From: Candidatus Melainabacteria bacterium | GTDB lineage: Bacteria > Cyanobacteriota > Vampirovibrionia > 2-02-FULL-35-15 | NCBI GenBank assembly: GCA_016201905.1 | Contig: JACQBQ010000026.1 | Coordinates: 1-49,118 of the forward strand | Direction: 5' to 3' | Length of the DNA stretch: 49,118 bases | Shown: one piece after another, positions 40,530 to 49,118 of the stretch | Layout of the letters: every line of letters begins with the position of its first letter | How positions within the stretch are numbered: position 1 is the stretch's first letter | The notes under the pieces: generated by a model | Told to the model about the DNA's origin: nothing | What the model saw: only the letters and a program-made list of their open reading frames with translations | The model's database searches: none | Position numbers and translations under genes: made by a program

Positions 40530-41504
40530 TTACCACATCCCAGCAACATTTTTATTTGCAGCATCTTCTGATCTATAATTTGGATCATTTTCAAATCCTG
40601 ATTTATCTTTAGCTGAATCGAATTCAGCTAGATTATCATTTTTTGAAGTATCTAAATCTGAAGGTGCTTTTGCCAAATCTTTACCTAAATCTGAATCCTT
40701 AGTAGCCAGCCTGCTTGCTTCAAGCTGTGACAGTTGATCCAATAATGCTTTTTGCTCCTCTGGGGTAAGTTCTTTTCCAATTCTTCCTCCGATAACTACA
40801 TAATTTGACGCTGCTACAGTAACATCTGTAATCTGCCTGTCCGCACCACTTAATCCTTCTAACGCAACTCTTGCACCACGCACAGAACCTTCAACAGCAC
40901 CACCAGTCAATCCTGCAAAAAGACCTGTTACTGCACCTGTTGCAATTGCAGTTGCAGATGATGCCCACGCTGCAGCCTTACCTGATACATCTCCACCCAA
41001 AGCACGTGATGCAGAGTCAGCTGTCTTCACACCAATTTTGGTACCTTCAAAAAGTCCTCTTCCAGCACCTACAATAGTTCCAGCAGCCGCACCAAATGGA
41101 GCAGCTATTGCACCAAGTGCTTTGCTTTTCGTATCAAACTGTTCTCTGGGCAATTGTGAAAAATCACCAACTAAATATGAATGATGCGGAATGCTAACTG
41201 TAGGATTCGAATCGTTTTTTGCTTTTTGAACATCTTTTTCATGGACTGTGTTTTTATCAAAAAGAAAATTTTCTTCAAGAACAATTCCTTTTGCACCTAA
41301 TTTAAAGAAGACTGTTGGTTGCGAAACAAATTTCGCACCATTCACTTTGTATGAAACATATTCACCCTGAGTAATCGGCTGTTGACCTTCAAGATTATAT
41401 CTTTTTAAAACAGCATCAACAGCTTCACCAGGCCGAGCCTGTGCTGGCAATAAAATAAATTGACCGATTAACATTGCAGACAACACTAAATTTAAAACTC
41501 TCAT
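40530..41504 (-). CDS. Secreted glycine/alanine-rich hypothetical protein, 324 aa
   Basis: ATG at 41504, preceded by AAGGAG, is preferred over a longer frame to 41573. The product has a signal peptide (MRVLNLVLSAMLIGQFILLPAQA), a beta-rich part (about 24-120) and a central Gly/Ala-rich stretch (GAIAAPFGAAAGTIVGAGRG, then GAVTGLFAGLTGGAVEGSVRG) with glycine-zipper spacing typical of membrane-inserting helices. The polar C-terminal 80 residues carry many Lys and Asp. No domain is recognised; a periplasmic or outer-membrane-associated role is likely. Confidence 0.6.
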   Translation of the reverse strand: MRVLNLVLSAMLIGQFILLPAQARPGEAVDAVLKRYNLEGQQPITQGEYVSYKVNGAKFVSQPTVFFKLGAKGIVLEENFLFDKNTVHEKDVQKAKNDSNPTVSIPHHSYLVGDFSQLPREQFDTKSKALGAIAAPFGAAAGTIVGAGRGLFEGTKIGVKTADSASRALGGDVSGKAAAWASSATAIATGAVTGLFAGLTGGAVEGSVRGARVALEGLSGADRQITDVTVAASNYVVIGGRIGKELTPEEQKALLDQLSQLEASRLATKDSDLGKDLAKAPSDLDTSKNDNLAEFDSAKDKSGFENDPNYRSEDAANKNVAGMW

Positions 41505-41769
41505 TTTTTTCTCCTTGAGTGCAAGGTCGCACGGCCTCACACTCTTTGTTATTTGCTTAAATCTTCTAATCACAATGACGCTTACCTATGGCATCTGTTT
41601 CTAAAATGATTCCTTATTAAACTATGGAACCACCAATGAGATTATAATAATAAACAGGTAAAAGAGTATCAATACACTAGAAATTTAGGCTTAATCCCAG
41701 CTTATTTTTTTAATTAAGCTGAAAAAAGTTAAAAGTTTCTAAAATTTAACCTTATATTTAAACTAAATC

Positions 41770-42264
41770 TTAATTCAAGCCAAGTAATTCTACATCAAAC
41801 ACTAAGGTTGCATTTGGTGGTATTAAACCGCCAGCACCCCTAGTACCGTATCCAAGTTTAGATGGAATAATCAATTTTCTTTTTCCTCCAACTTTCATAG
41901 TACTTACACCTTCGTCCCACCCTTTTATGACTTGTCCAACGCCAATAACAAATTCAAAAGGCTCCCCACGATCTACAGAACTATCAAACTTTGTTCCATT
42001 TTCAAGCCAGCCTGTATAGTGAACTTTTACTTTTTGTCCTGATTTCGGAGAAGATCCTTTTCCTGGAACCTCATCAATATATTTCAACCCACTTACTGTA
42101 GTTTCAATCTTTTCATTCCCACCTTGTTCTACTTTCATATTTGTTTTCTCCTTGGTTTTTTGGGTTTTGCCAGAAACAGATCCGACTTCTTTATTTTTTT
42201 CAAGAGCAAAAGAACTTAAGCAAAATACAAAACTAATTATAACTATTAAGCTTTTATAGATCAT
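41770..42264 (-). CDS. FKBP-type peptidyl-prolyl isomerase, exported
   Basis: A 164-residue protein: signal peptide (about 1-20), a charged linker, and an FKBP domain (about 60-164) with [50 protein letters not shown] and [23 protein letters not shown]. Active-site aromatic residues are kept. It assists folding outside the cytosol. GGAGG precedes the ATG. It ends a run of minus-strand envelope genes. Confidence 0.95.
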   Translation of the reverse strand: MIYKSLIVIISFVFCLSSFALEKNKEVGSVSGKTQKTKEKTNMKVEQGGNEKIETTVSGLKYIDEVPGKGSSPKSGQKVKVHYTGWLENGTKFDSSVDRGEPFEFVIGVGQVIKGWDEGVSTMKVGGKRKLIIPSKLGYGTRGAGGLIPPNATLVFDVELLGLN

Positions 42265-42321
42265 TTATCAAACCTCCAAAGTTTTATTTCAGATTGTTTT
42301 GATTATAGCAAAACATGATTA

Positions 42322-43476
42322 TTATTTATTAATCAATAAACTAAAACCTGCCCCGGCAATAACTAAAATTGCTCCAAAACATAGAAACAATGAGTTGTAA
42401 TTTAATGACGCTACTAATAATCCTCCTAAAATTGGTCCTGATGCATGACCTATATCCATGATTGTGCCAAATACACCATGAGCTGATCCATAGTTTTGTT
42501 TTTCTGAAAGATCAGTAACAAATGCACTTGTTGCTGAAGTAACAACTGCAATAGTCAAACCATATACTGCAACTAAAAGTAATATTAATAAAAAAGAATT
42601 AAAATAAGGAATAAGCAAATAAGTTACACCACCAAAAACTAATCCAAAAATAATCTGTGGCTTACGTCCAAATTGGTCAGACATTGTTCCTAAAAAAGGT
42701 TTAGAAAGCATCGTTGCAATTACTTGGATTCCAAACAAAATTCCAATTTGCCACTCCAGTAATCCAATAACATTTTTCCCATAAATAGGCAAGAAGCATT
42801 CAAGTGCACCATTTGCAAGGTATTGAATACACTCAACAAGACTTACAATCAAGATTGCCTTATTTGAAAAAACTTCTTTCAAACCTTTATAAAATTGACT
42901 TCTTCGAGATGTACCAGAAACCTGAAGCTCAAAGTTTTCTTGTGGCCATGTAATTGCCATAAGTAGTGCAAGTACACCACTTATACCGCTAGCAAGAAAA
43001 GGAAGATAAAATCCACCCAGAAACAAAAGCCATCCACCAATTAAAGGGCCAAGAGTTCTGCCAATCATATTTGCTGAACTATAAGTAGAAAGAAGCTGCC
43101 CACGGTTTTTTTTATGAGCCAAGTCTGAAATCAAAGCACTTGAAACAGGTCCAAAAATAGCTGTTGCAAAGCCATGGATCATCCTAACTACAAATAAGCT
43201 TGTAGTATCTTTAGCCAAAAAATAAAAAAATGGTGTAAATGCAAAAAAACAAATACCAGCAAGCATCATTGTTTTTCTACCTACAATATCTGACAAAGCA
43301 CCAGATGGCATTTTAAAAAAAACACCTGTTAAGGTTGATGCAGCAACCACCAAACCAATTTGCTGTGGTGTTAAGTGTAAACTCTCTGCATATAAAGGAA
43401 TAACAGGAAAGCGTGCAAGTGTATAACTTAAGAAAGCTAAAAAACCAATAATACAGAGTTTTATAAAAGGGTTCAT
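42322..43476 (-). CDS. Major facilitator superfamily transporter
   Basis: A 384-residue twelve-helix transporter of the drug:H+ antiporter type (12-TM, DHA1-like). Motif A is present between helices 2 and 3 (GALSDIVGRKTMMLAG) and repeated in the second half (LGTMSDQFGRKPQIIFG); helix 4 holds VRMIHGFATAIFGPV and helix 5 'RTLGPLIGGWLLFLGG'. Substrate unknown. It starts 25 nt after the YceI gene, probably on the same mRNA. Confidence 0.9.
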   Translation of the reverse strand: MNPFIKLCIIGFLAFLSYTLARFPVIPLYAESLHLTPQQIGLVVAASTLTGVFFKMPSGALSDIVGRKTMMLAGICFFAFTPFFYFLAKDTTSLFVVRMIHGFATAIFGPVSSALISDLAHKKNRGQLLSTYSSANMIGRTLGPLIGGWLLFLGGFYLPFLASGISGVLALLMAITWPQENFELQVSGTSRRSQFYKGLKEVFSNKAILIVSLVECIQYLANGALECFLPIYGKNVIGLLEWQIGILFGIQVIATMLSKPFLGTMSDQFGRKPQIIFGLVFGGVTYLLIPYFNSFLLILLLVAVYGLTIAVVTSATSAFVTDLSEKQNYGSAHGVFGTIMDIGHASGPILGGLLVASLNYNSLFLCFGAILVIAGAGFSLLINK

Positions 43477-43501
43477 ATACAGCTACAAACTAAAAATTAT
43501 T

Positions 43502-44149
43502 TTACAGAGAAGATTGGTTTGCATAAGCATCAACAGATACTGTAACAGTATCTGTTAACTTTTGCCAAATCACTTCAGGTCTTTTTATCTTATGCTCTTC
43601 TAAAGGCACATCAAAAGTACTTTGTATTCTGATAACGTCACCATGTTTAAATTTATTATGTGTAAAATCAGATTCTTTAAAATAAGTTACTTTCACAGGA
43701 ATGTCTTTTTTAACAGTAATACCATGAACTTTAAAATCACCACTTGCTAAGAGCTTAAGTGGTTGTCCTTCAGCTAGTTTCGCTGGAGAATCTGGGCTTA
43801 TTTTCCTTACTTTAAAAATAGCTTCTGGATACTTTTTGGTCTCTAAAAAATTATCTCGCATATGTTCATTACGAAGAGGTATACCAGTATCAATACTTGC
43901 CAAGTCAACATTAAATAAAACATCTACTGATGATTTCTTCAAATCAAGAGAATCATCTATTATAAGTTTTCCTTTTATTTTCGTTGTTCTTCCAACAATT
44001 AGCTCAATTGGGGCATCTGAAGTAAAAGAAACATTATTCCTTCCAAGCTCATCATCTACAACAAATGTAACTGGTTTGGCTAATAAGTCCAATTGAAAAA
44101 CAAACAAAAAAAAGAGGACAAGACAAAATAAGTAATAAACTTTTTTCAT
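43502..44149 (-). CDS. YceI family periplasmic protein
   Basis: A 215-residue exported lipocalin-like protein. Signal peptide about 1-24, then a YceI domain with VTFVVDDELGRNNVSFTSDAP at its start, the middle strand 'DTGIPLRNEHMRDNFLETKK' and the C-terminal FKVHGITVKKDIPVKVTY. The RNEHMRDNFL block is the family hallmark. It is the gene right after the bufferin-like one and shares its direction; AGGACAGGGC precedes its ATG, 28 nt after the bufferin-like stop. YceI proteins bind isoprenoid quinones or lipids. Confidence 0.92.
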   Translation of the reverse strand: MKKVYYLFCLVLFFLFVFQLDLLAKPVTFVVDDELGRNNVSFTSDAPIELIVGRTTKIKGKLIIDDSLDLKKSSVDVLFNVDLASIDTGIPLRNEHMRDNFLETKKYPEAIFKVRKISPDSPAKLAEGQPLKLLASGDFKVHGITVKKDIPVKVTYFKESDFTHNKFKHGDVIRIQSTFDVPLEEHKIKRPEVIWQKLTDTVTVSVDAYANQSSL

Positions 44150-44177
44150 GCCCTGTCCTCCGATTTTTTATTTTTTT

Positions 44178-44600
44178 TTAGTTTTTCTTTTCTTCTTTTA
44201 CAGTACCACTCTTAGCTTCAGTGCCTTTTTTATCAGCACCACATTTGCCTTCGCCGCATTTAGCTTCAGCACTCTTTGCTGTTGTGGGGCTTCCTTTTTT
44301 GAATACTTTCTTTATTTTTTTTACACCGCACTTGCCTTCACCACATTTACTCTCTTGTGACTTGGCTTTAGTAGTTGCTTCAGTGCCTTTTTTGTCAGCA
44401 CCACATTTGCCTTCACCACATTTAGCTTCACCACCTTTGCTTTCTTGGGCCAATAGAACTGACTGAGAGCCAATTTCTTTTAAGCTAAATAATGGATCCT
44501 TCAGAGCATTTTCTACAGCTTGTGCACTTGCAACAGCACCTAGTGATATTGCCAAAGCTGAAATTATTGCTTTCTTATTCAATTTTTTGATCTTTTTCAT
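44178..44600 (-). CDS. Bufferin/HvfA-like exported protein with three C-G-E-G-K-C-G motifs
   Basis: ATG at 44600, with GGAGGAG just upstream, gives 140 residues. Residues 1-28 form a Sec signal peptide (AIISALAISLGAVASAQA). After NALKDPLFSLKEIG come three near-identical cysteine motifs: EAKCGEGKCGADKKG (Cys61 and 66), ESKCGEGKCGVKK (Cys86 and 91) and EAKCGEGKCGADKKG (Cys115 and 120), joined by Lys/Thr-rich spacers. EGKCG-motif proteins with a signal peptide are the bufferin (HvfA/BufA) class. In studied cases MNIO enzymes turn the cysteines into thiooxazoles and the product binds copper outside the cytosol. No MNIO gene is adjacent; the only one in the window is at 17918-18760. Confidence 0.85.
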   Translation of the reverse strand: MKKIKKLNKKAIISALAISLGAVASAQAVENALKDPLFSLKEIGSQSVLLAQESKGGEAKCGEGKCGADKKGTEATTKAKSQESKCGEGKCGVKKIKKVFKKGSPTTAKSAEAKCGEGKCGADKKGTEAKSGTVKEEKKN

Positions 44601-44810
44601 AATTAATTTCTCCTCCAACTTTTTATTAACATTTACGCTTACATTGACGTACCTTATAAAAAATCTTATTCCATGTAGCTAATAAATATTACTACTTCAC
44701 AAAAATAATTTACGGAATACACATGAAGTGTATTACGCTATTAGTTAAATTACATAATTTATCCAAGAAAAGTACTCTTGATTTTATTTAAAGATGCACT
44801 ATTTAAATAA

Positions 44811-44841
44811 AAATGCTGAGCTTTCAAAACGCTCAGCATTT
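44811..44841 (-). terminator. Rho-independent terminator for the DsbA-family gene
   Basis: AAATGCTGAGC (44811-44821) and GCTCAGCATTT (44831-44841) form a perfect 11-bp stem with a 9-nt loop. On the minus strand the stem is followed by TTTTTATTTAAA. It lies 26 nt past the DsbA-family stop and separates that gene from the bufferin-like gene, which needs its own promoter. Confidence 0.9.
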
Positions 44842-44866
44842 ATTTAATCAAGAAATAATTTAAAAG

Positions 44867-45595
44867 CTATTTCTTTGCAGTAGTTTCTAATTTTGAAATA
44901 ATTTTCTCAAAATGATCTACCGGATAAGCACCAAGAATTTTTACTCCGTTTAAGATAAAACCTGGCGTACCTTGTATTCCTACTGCCTGCCCTGCTTTCA
45001 TATCAGCGTCAATTTGTTTTTGGGCTTCATCACTGGCTCTATCCTTATTAAACTTTTCAATATTCAATCCTAGATCCTTGGCTAACTGAACATACAGCTC
45101 ATCACCAAGCTTTGGTTGATTTTCAAAAAGCTTGTCATGATATTCATAAAATTTCCCTTGCTTTCCTGCTGCCCACGCTGCTTTTGATGCTGGTACTGAT
45201 TCAGGATGAAAACTTAGAGGAAAGTTCTTGAAAACATATTTAACCTGCTTATCATGTCTCTTCATAAGTTCCTTTACAGTGTCATCTCCACGTTTGCAAA
45301 ATGGGCACTGAAAGTCTGAAAAAGCGATTACAGTATATTCTGCTTTTTTGTCACCTCTTATAGGTGAATTTCCTATTTCAACTTCTACTTTATCCGTAAA
45401 AAGTTTATTAAACTCATCTTCTTTTTGTTTCTCTGCTGCTTCTTTTTCGTACTTCTCTAGGGCTTCCTTTACTACCTGTGGATTCTTTTTTATAACATCC
45501 AAAATTAAACTTTCAAATGTTTGTGCTGAATCTTCAGCAAGTGCAACAGGTGCAAATAGAAGTAATGCTAATGCCAATGAAATTATCCTTCTCAT
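44867..45595 (-). CDS. DsbA-family thiol:disulfide oxidoreductase, exported
   Basis: A 242-residue protein with a signal peptide (MRRIISLALALLLFAPVALA), a charged helical linker (about 30-75) and a DsbA-type thioredoxin domain with CPFC in FSDFQCPFCKRGDDTVKEL and the cis-Pro loop GIQGTPGFILNG. It catalyses disulfide formation or exchange outside the cytosol. AAAGGAGAA precedes the ATG. Its nearest gene downstream is the six-cysteine bufferin-like protein, but a strong terminator lies between. Confidence 0.94.
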   Translation of the reverse strand: MRRIISLALALLLFAPVALAEDSAQTFESLILDVIKKNPQVVKEALEKYEKEAAEKQKEDEFNKLFTDKVEVEIGNSPIRGDKKAEYTVIAFSDFQCPFCKRGDDTVKELMKRHDKQVKYVFKNFPLSFHPESVPASKAAWAAGKQGKFYEYHDKLFENQPKLGDELYVQLAKDLGLNIEKFNKDRASDEAQKQIDADMKAGQAVGIQGTPGFILNGVKILGAYPVDHFEKIISKLETTAKK

Positions 45596-45808
45596 ATTAT
45601 TCTCCTTTTTGGATTGACTAAAACTTTTTTTAATTTTTCAAATTAACAATGCACAATTATTTTACCCAATATTTCTATTTATAGACACATTCTTTGTAAG
45701 TTTTTACAAAATGATTAGCTTTTTAACTAAATCCTATCGATTAGCTTGACATAACAATAATCCTAATAACAATAAATTTAGATAACAAATATCCTATACA
45801 AAAAAATC

Positions 45809-45834
45809 GAGGGCTTAGTTTTAACTAAACCCTC
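45809..45834 (-). terminator. Rho-independent terminator for the thrombospondin-type-3 protein gene
   Basis: GAGGG and TTAGTT (45809-45820) pair with AACTAA and CCCTC (45823-45834) with one mismatch. On the minus strand a run of T follows (complement of AAAAAA at 45801-45806). It stands about 50 nt past the stop of the gene at 45887. Confidence 0.85.
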
Positions 45835-45886
45835 AACCACTTTGACTATTTCTACTTTAGAGAATTATGAATCAGATATTTAATAA

Positions 45887-47230
45887 TTACTTCATTGGTA
45901 CACCAGCCATTGCTGCTGCATCTTTACTGTCATATACTTCTATCTGACTCATTCCTTCAGTAGCCATAAAGTCATCACTGTGCTTACCATCTGATGCCAT
46001 AACTTTTCCATCACCATCTTCATCTAGATCAACGATTTCACCAGTCTGAGGTTCTATCCAAATAATGCCTCCATCTGGAGTATGAACATCTGTAAGAGCA
46101 TGTCCATCAACGGTTTTGCTCTTTGGATCTGTATCAGTCCAGATAGCAGTAAAAGTAGCATTGAAGCCTTCTCCTTCAAGCTCTTCTTCTAAGTCACCAG
46201 CAAAGTCGCTGCAGATATAATCTTCAGTATAATCCATTGAAGGTACTTTACTCATACTGACTGCATCTTGAAGACGCTTAAGGAAGTCTTCATTAGATTC
46301 AGTAGTAGTATTTCCACCAGTCATGGAATTATCTGCTGTACTCCCACTAGTACCTCCACTTGTAGTTTCATGAGTACCACCAGTTGTACCTCCAGTCGTA
46401 GTCCCGCTTGTATTTCCACCAATTATTGTTCCACCACTGGTTTGAAATAAAGGAACAGGATCCCCAGTGCAATTAAAACTATTGCTGGTTCTTTGAATAA
46501 CTGTGAAGCTAAGGACTGAGCCACCTGAAGAATCTAAAGTTGGCTTACCTCTTTTTAGAGGCTTCATACAGCTAGTTATTACACCACCATCTTCACGGCA
46601 AGTTTGAGCTGTTTTCTTCGTGCAGGAATCTCTGTCAGCCGGATCGCTTGAATCACAGCAGGTGAATAAATCACATAAATCCCCGATTCCATTTTCATCA
46701 TTATCTCTTTGAAGAGGATTTTTTACAAGTGGACAATTATCGTGCACACTTGGAATACCATCTCCATCAGGATCACTATCACAAATATCGGGGATGTGGT
46801 TTCCATCATCATCTGTAGTTGCGGCAGATTTAACTGATTGAAGTAAATCTTGTAACTGTGGTAAATATTGATCAACCACAGCACCTTCAACACAATTTGC
46901 ACTCATACTTTGACTGCAACTTCTCTTATTTAAAAGAGCAATTGCAAAATTAAGACGAGAGAAAGCTGATCTTAGTTTATTCCCGCAAGAGTTTCCAGGA
47001 CTGCTAATTGCTGAATTTATTTGCTTAAGCGCTGCACTTATCTTTTTAGATATACTATTTGCACTACTTGAAGCTTGAGCAAGTTCTGACTGAGTGCTGT
47101 TTAATTCATTAAGTCCATTTTGAGCTGACTCAATTGCTCCAATCGAAACTGCAAAAGCACTTGTACTTATAAACGATACCAAAAGTAAAAGTACAAATGC
47201 TTTCTTTACTAACTTATTTAACCTTTTCAT
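45887..47230 (-). CDS. Secreted thrombospondin-type-3 repeat protein with possible papain-like C-terminal domain
   Basis: ATG at 47230 (AGGTAGGTG upstream) gives 447 residues with a signal peptide (KAFVLLLLVSFISTSAFA). A helical part (about 30-130) precedes Ca-binding thrombospondin-type-3 repeats (DICDSDPDGDGIPSVHDNCP; RDNDENGIGDLCD). A Cys-rich segment and a low-complexity Gly/Thr-rich linker follow. The last 130 residues have YICSDFAGDLEEEL, then VDGHALTDV, then IIWIEPQTGEIVDLDEDGDG. The ordered Cys, His and Glu/Asp recall transglutaminase or papain-like folds; this is inference. A longer frame to 47299 is rejected because the signal peptide would be internal. Confidence 0.7.
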   Translation of the reverse strand: MKRLNKLVKKAFVLLLLVSFISTSAFAVSIGAIESAQNGLNELNSTQSELAQASSSANSISKKISAALKQINSAISSPGNSCGNKLRSAFSRLNFAIALLNKRSCSQSMSANCVEGAVVDQYLPQLQDLLQSVKSAATTDDDGNHIPDICDSDPDGDGIPSVHDNCPLVKNPLQRDNDENGIGDLCDLFTCCDSSDPADRDSCTKKTAQTCREDGGVITSCMKPLKRGKPTLDSSGGSVLSFTVIQRTSNSFNCTGDPVPLFQTSGGTIIGGNTSGTTTGGTTGGTHETTSGGTSGSTADNSMTGGNTTTESNEDFLKRLQDAVSMSKVPSMDYTEDYICSDFAGDLEEELEGEGFNATFTAIWTDTDPKSKTVDGHALTDVHTPDGGIIWIEPQTGEIVDLDEDGDGKVMASDGKHSDDFMATEGMSQIEVYDSKDAAAMAGVPMK

Positions 47231-47427
47231 GATACACCTACCTTTATTTTCTAACCCACTAAGTTGAATCTGGAAAACCACCAAACTAAACTTAAACAAT
47301 TTTTATATTACAGCTTATAAAAAAAATTACTAGTGGCTCATGAATAAGAAGTGATGAGCATCATGTGATTTCAATCATAAGTTGGTAAGCAAAATTTCCA
47401 TAAGACTTCCGTATTTATTATGCAAAA

Positions 47428-48906
47428 CTAATCTTTGTGATCCTTGTTACATCCTAAATTTTTCCAGAGATAATATACAGGAATTCCTAGGAGAACTATT
47501 ACAAATCCAGGCCATGTATATAAAGGTTTATAGATTAGAAGATCAATTGAAATTGCAAGCGCAAATAAAATATAAAGTGCAGGAATAACTGGATAACCAA
47601 ATGCCTTATATGGTCGCTCAGCATCAGGGCGCTTCCTTCTAAGGATAAATAAGCCTATAATTGTAAGCACATAGAAAAAAAGTACTGCAAAAATTACATA
47701 ATCAAGCAGCTCACTGTAAGTCCCTGACACACAAAGAAGACAAGACCATATACACTGCATAAGAAGCGCATAACCCGGCACAGAATGTTCATTTACTTCT
47801 TCAGCTTTTTTAAAAAATAGTCCATCTTTTGCCATTGCATAATACACACGTGCTGTGGAAAGTATTATTCCATTGTTACAACCAAAAGTGGATATCATAA
47901 TTAAAAGAGCCATGATGATTGCTCCTGAACCTCCAAAAATCATCTCTACCACTGCAGTACCAACTCTGTCATTGCTTGCAAACTGTATGCCCCTAGAAAA
48001 AATATCATTTCCACCATAAGTACCATCCAAAGGAAGAACAAGAAGATAAACAACATTAATCAGAATATATAAAAGAATTACTGTACCTGTACCCAGTGCA
48101 AGGCTAAGCGGTATATTTTTTTTCGGATTTATTGTCTCGCCAGCTGTATAAGTAACTGTATCCCAGGCAATAGATGAGAAAAGTGAGCCTACCATTGCTG
48201 CACCAAGTGCACCAAGTATTGCAAGTCCTTTTAATGGTTCAACTGAAACACCACCAGCCATTACATGTGTCCAAGAAGCTGTCCAAAAATTCTGCAAATT
48301 ATGGTTAATCACTTCTGCATTTTTCCCAATAGCAATTCCAAATATAATTAAGCCAAGAAGTGCTATTACCTTAGTCAAGGTAAAAACATTTTGTATCCAT
48401 TTTCCTCCTTCAAGTCCACGAGTATTGATCCATGTTAAAAAAACGATTGAAAAAATCGCAAGAAGATTTTCTGTGTTTAGACCAAGATGATATTTACCTA
48501 AAGCTCCTATTTTATAAATCCAGTTACTAGAAGAAATCAGTGGAAAAATTACACCTGTAAATTTTGCAAATGCTATGCTAACTGCAGCAATAGTCCCACT
48601 TTGAATAACAGTAAATAAAGTCCAGCCATATAAAAATGCTGGTAGCTTTCCATAAGCCTCGCGCAGATAAATATACTGCCCACCAGCGTGCGGCATCATT
48701 GCTGCAAGCTCACCATAGCTTAGAGCCGCTGTCATTGTAATGATCCCGCTTATTATCCAGGCAATAAGTAACCAACCTGGCGATCCAACCGTACGTGCAA
48801 TATCACCTGAAACAATAAAAATTCCAGAACCTATCATAGAACCAATAACTATGGCAGTAGAGTCAAGAAGATTTAGACCACGTTTCAGTTCAGATTTATT
48901 TGTCAT
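47428..48906 (-). CDS. APC-family amino acid permease
   Basis: A 492-residue twelve-helix transporter of the amino acid/polyamine/organocation superfamily. The first helix has the unwound glycine motif (GSMIGSGIFIVSG) and the following part ALSYGELAAMMPHAGGQYIYLREAYG is typical of the LAT-like and YkfD-like branch. Length and helix pattern are normal. It ends in a hydrophilic tail. Amino acid uptake or exchange is the likely role, which fits the leucine-catabolism genes in the same window; substrate specificity is unproven. Confidence 0.92.
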   Translation of the reverse strand: MTNKSELKRGLNLLDSTAIVIGSMIGSGIFIVSGDIARTVGSPGWLLIAWIISGIITMTAALSYGELAAMMPHAGGQYIYLREAYGKLPAFLYGWTLFTVIQSGTIAAVSIAFAKFTGVIFPLISSSNWIYKIGALGKYHLGLNTENLLAIFSIVFLTWINTRGLEGGKWIQNVFTLTKVIALLGLIIFGIAIGKNAEVINHNLQNFWTASWTHVMAGGVSVEPLKGLAILGALGAAMVGSLFSSIAWDTVTYTAGETINPKKNIPLSLALGTGTVILLYILINVVYLLVLPLDGTYGGNDIFSRGIQFASNDRVGTAVVEMIFGGSGAIIMALLIMISTFGCNNGIILSTARVYYAMAKDGLFFKKAEEVNEHSVPGYALLMQCIWSCLLCVSGTYSELLDYVIFAVLFFYVLTIIGLFILRRKRPDAERPYKAFGYPVIPALYILFALAISIDLLIYKPLYTWPGFVIVLLGIPVYYLWKNLGCNKDHKD

Positions 48907-49118
48907 ATTGGAAATATGTTATCAAAAAGAAGAGGAGTAAGCAAATCGTGGTACGTCATTGCGAGCCCGCCTCGGCGGCATATGTGTCAACTTAAGGAAG
49001 GAATCTGACATGGTTTTATGCTCCTAAATCTTTCTTTTGATGAGAGTTGAAGATTTTCAAGTGATGTTCTTCTCGACCGCTGAATTAATTTTACACAATT
49101 TCTCAAACATCTTAGCAC
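48907..49118. other. Right-edge region with truncated palindromic repeat and unassigned open frame
   Basis: ACGTCATTGCGAG (48953-48965) is the same 13-mer found in the repeats near 12.0 and 17.0 kb; here it is followed by CCCGCCTCGGCGG and then unrelated TGTGTCAACTTAAGG, with no right arm. From the right edge an open minus-strand frame of 43 codons ends at TGA 48987-48989 (it includes SRRTSLENLQLSSKERFRS). It may be the end of a gene lying mostly outside the window; I do not recognise it. Confidence 0.4.

Noticed and set aside
1-49118. Genome-wide reading of TGA as Trp
   Set aside because: TGA ends several full-length genes (MmgE/PrpD, DUF692, DUF2721, phosphohexomutase) and Trp is spelt TGG throughout.

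Overview
The window is AT-rich bacterial DNA, densely packed with genes on both strands, and TAA is the preferred stop. Several gene types are common in Cyanobacteria and their non-photosynthetic relatives: a glycine-rich single-RRM protein, a DUF2721 membrane protein, a ferredoxin-type sulfite reductase, stand-alone LuxR-type HTH proteins resembling PedR, a thioredoxin-fold [2Fe-2S] ferredoxin and a fatty acid desaturase. There are no photosynthesis genes, and there is acyl-CoA and leucine catabolism. A low-GC heterotroph of the Melainabacteria/Vampirovibrionia type fits, but this is inference from gene content only.

Layout. 1-335: remnant of an IS5-type transposase with TGA at two probable Trp positions. 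0.4-8 kb: MmgE/PrpD protein, KDPG-aldolase-like protein, acyl-CoA ligase, a hypothetical protein, phosphoribosyltransferase, secreted endonuclease/phosphatase-fold protein, YceI. 8-12.8 kb: leucine-catabolism block on the minus strand (methylcrotonyl-CoA carboxylase beta, methylglutaconyl-CoA hydratase, HMG-CoA lyase, biotin ligase), divergent from a decayed acyl-CoA dehydrogenase, with a nested palindromic repeat between them. 12.9-15.2 kb: a large unknown protein with possible kinase-like and FHA-like parts, and a CPBP protease. 15.3-17.8 kb: flavin reductase and a fused alpha-beta CoA-transferase with a palindromic repeat inside its reading frame at the domain junction.

17.8-21.2 kb is the most interesting part. 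A 31-codon ORF encoding a Cys-containing peptide is followed, with overlapping signals, by a DUF692/MNIO enzyme and a DUF2063 partner. CcdA, a thioredoxin-like lipoprotein, a [2Fe-2S] ferredoxin and a tiny lipoprotein come next. The peptide ends in C-G-E-E-T-C-G. A separate secreted bufferin/HvfA-like protein at 44.2-44.6 kb carries three copies of C-G-E-G-K-C-G with identical cysteine spacing. I propose that one MNIO pair could modify two precursors, one new and short without a signal peptide, and one exported.

21.2-28.6 kb: heme-motif/TIG protein, HD phosphohydrolase, tRNA-Ala(UGC), AEC transporter, an OmpR-type regulator whose phospho-acceptor Asp is Glu, DUF2721, desaturase, RRM protein, DCC-type thioredoxin-fold protein. 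28.9-32.9 kb: a large surface protein (TIG, collagen-like G-T-N repeats, FGE/lectin-like C-terminus), small proteins, single-stranded DNA-binding protein. 32.9-41.5 kb: MFS exporter, subtilase, sulfite reductase, two paralogous HTH regulators, phosphohexomutase, L,D-transpeptidase, glycine-rich secreted protein. 41.7-49.1 kb: mostly minus-strand envelope genes (FKBP, MFS, YceI, bufferin-like protein, DsbA, thrombospondin-type-3 protein) and an APC permease, ending in another copy of the palindromic repeat.

All family assignments come from reading motifs by eye; no database search was run.
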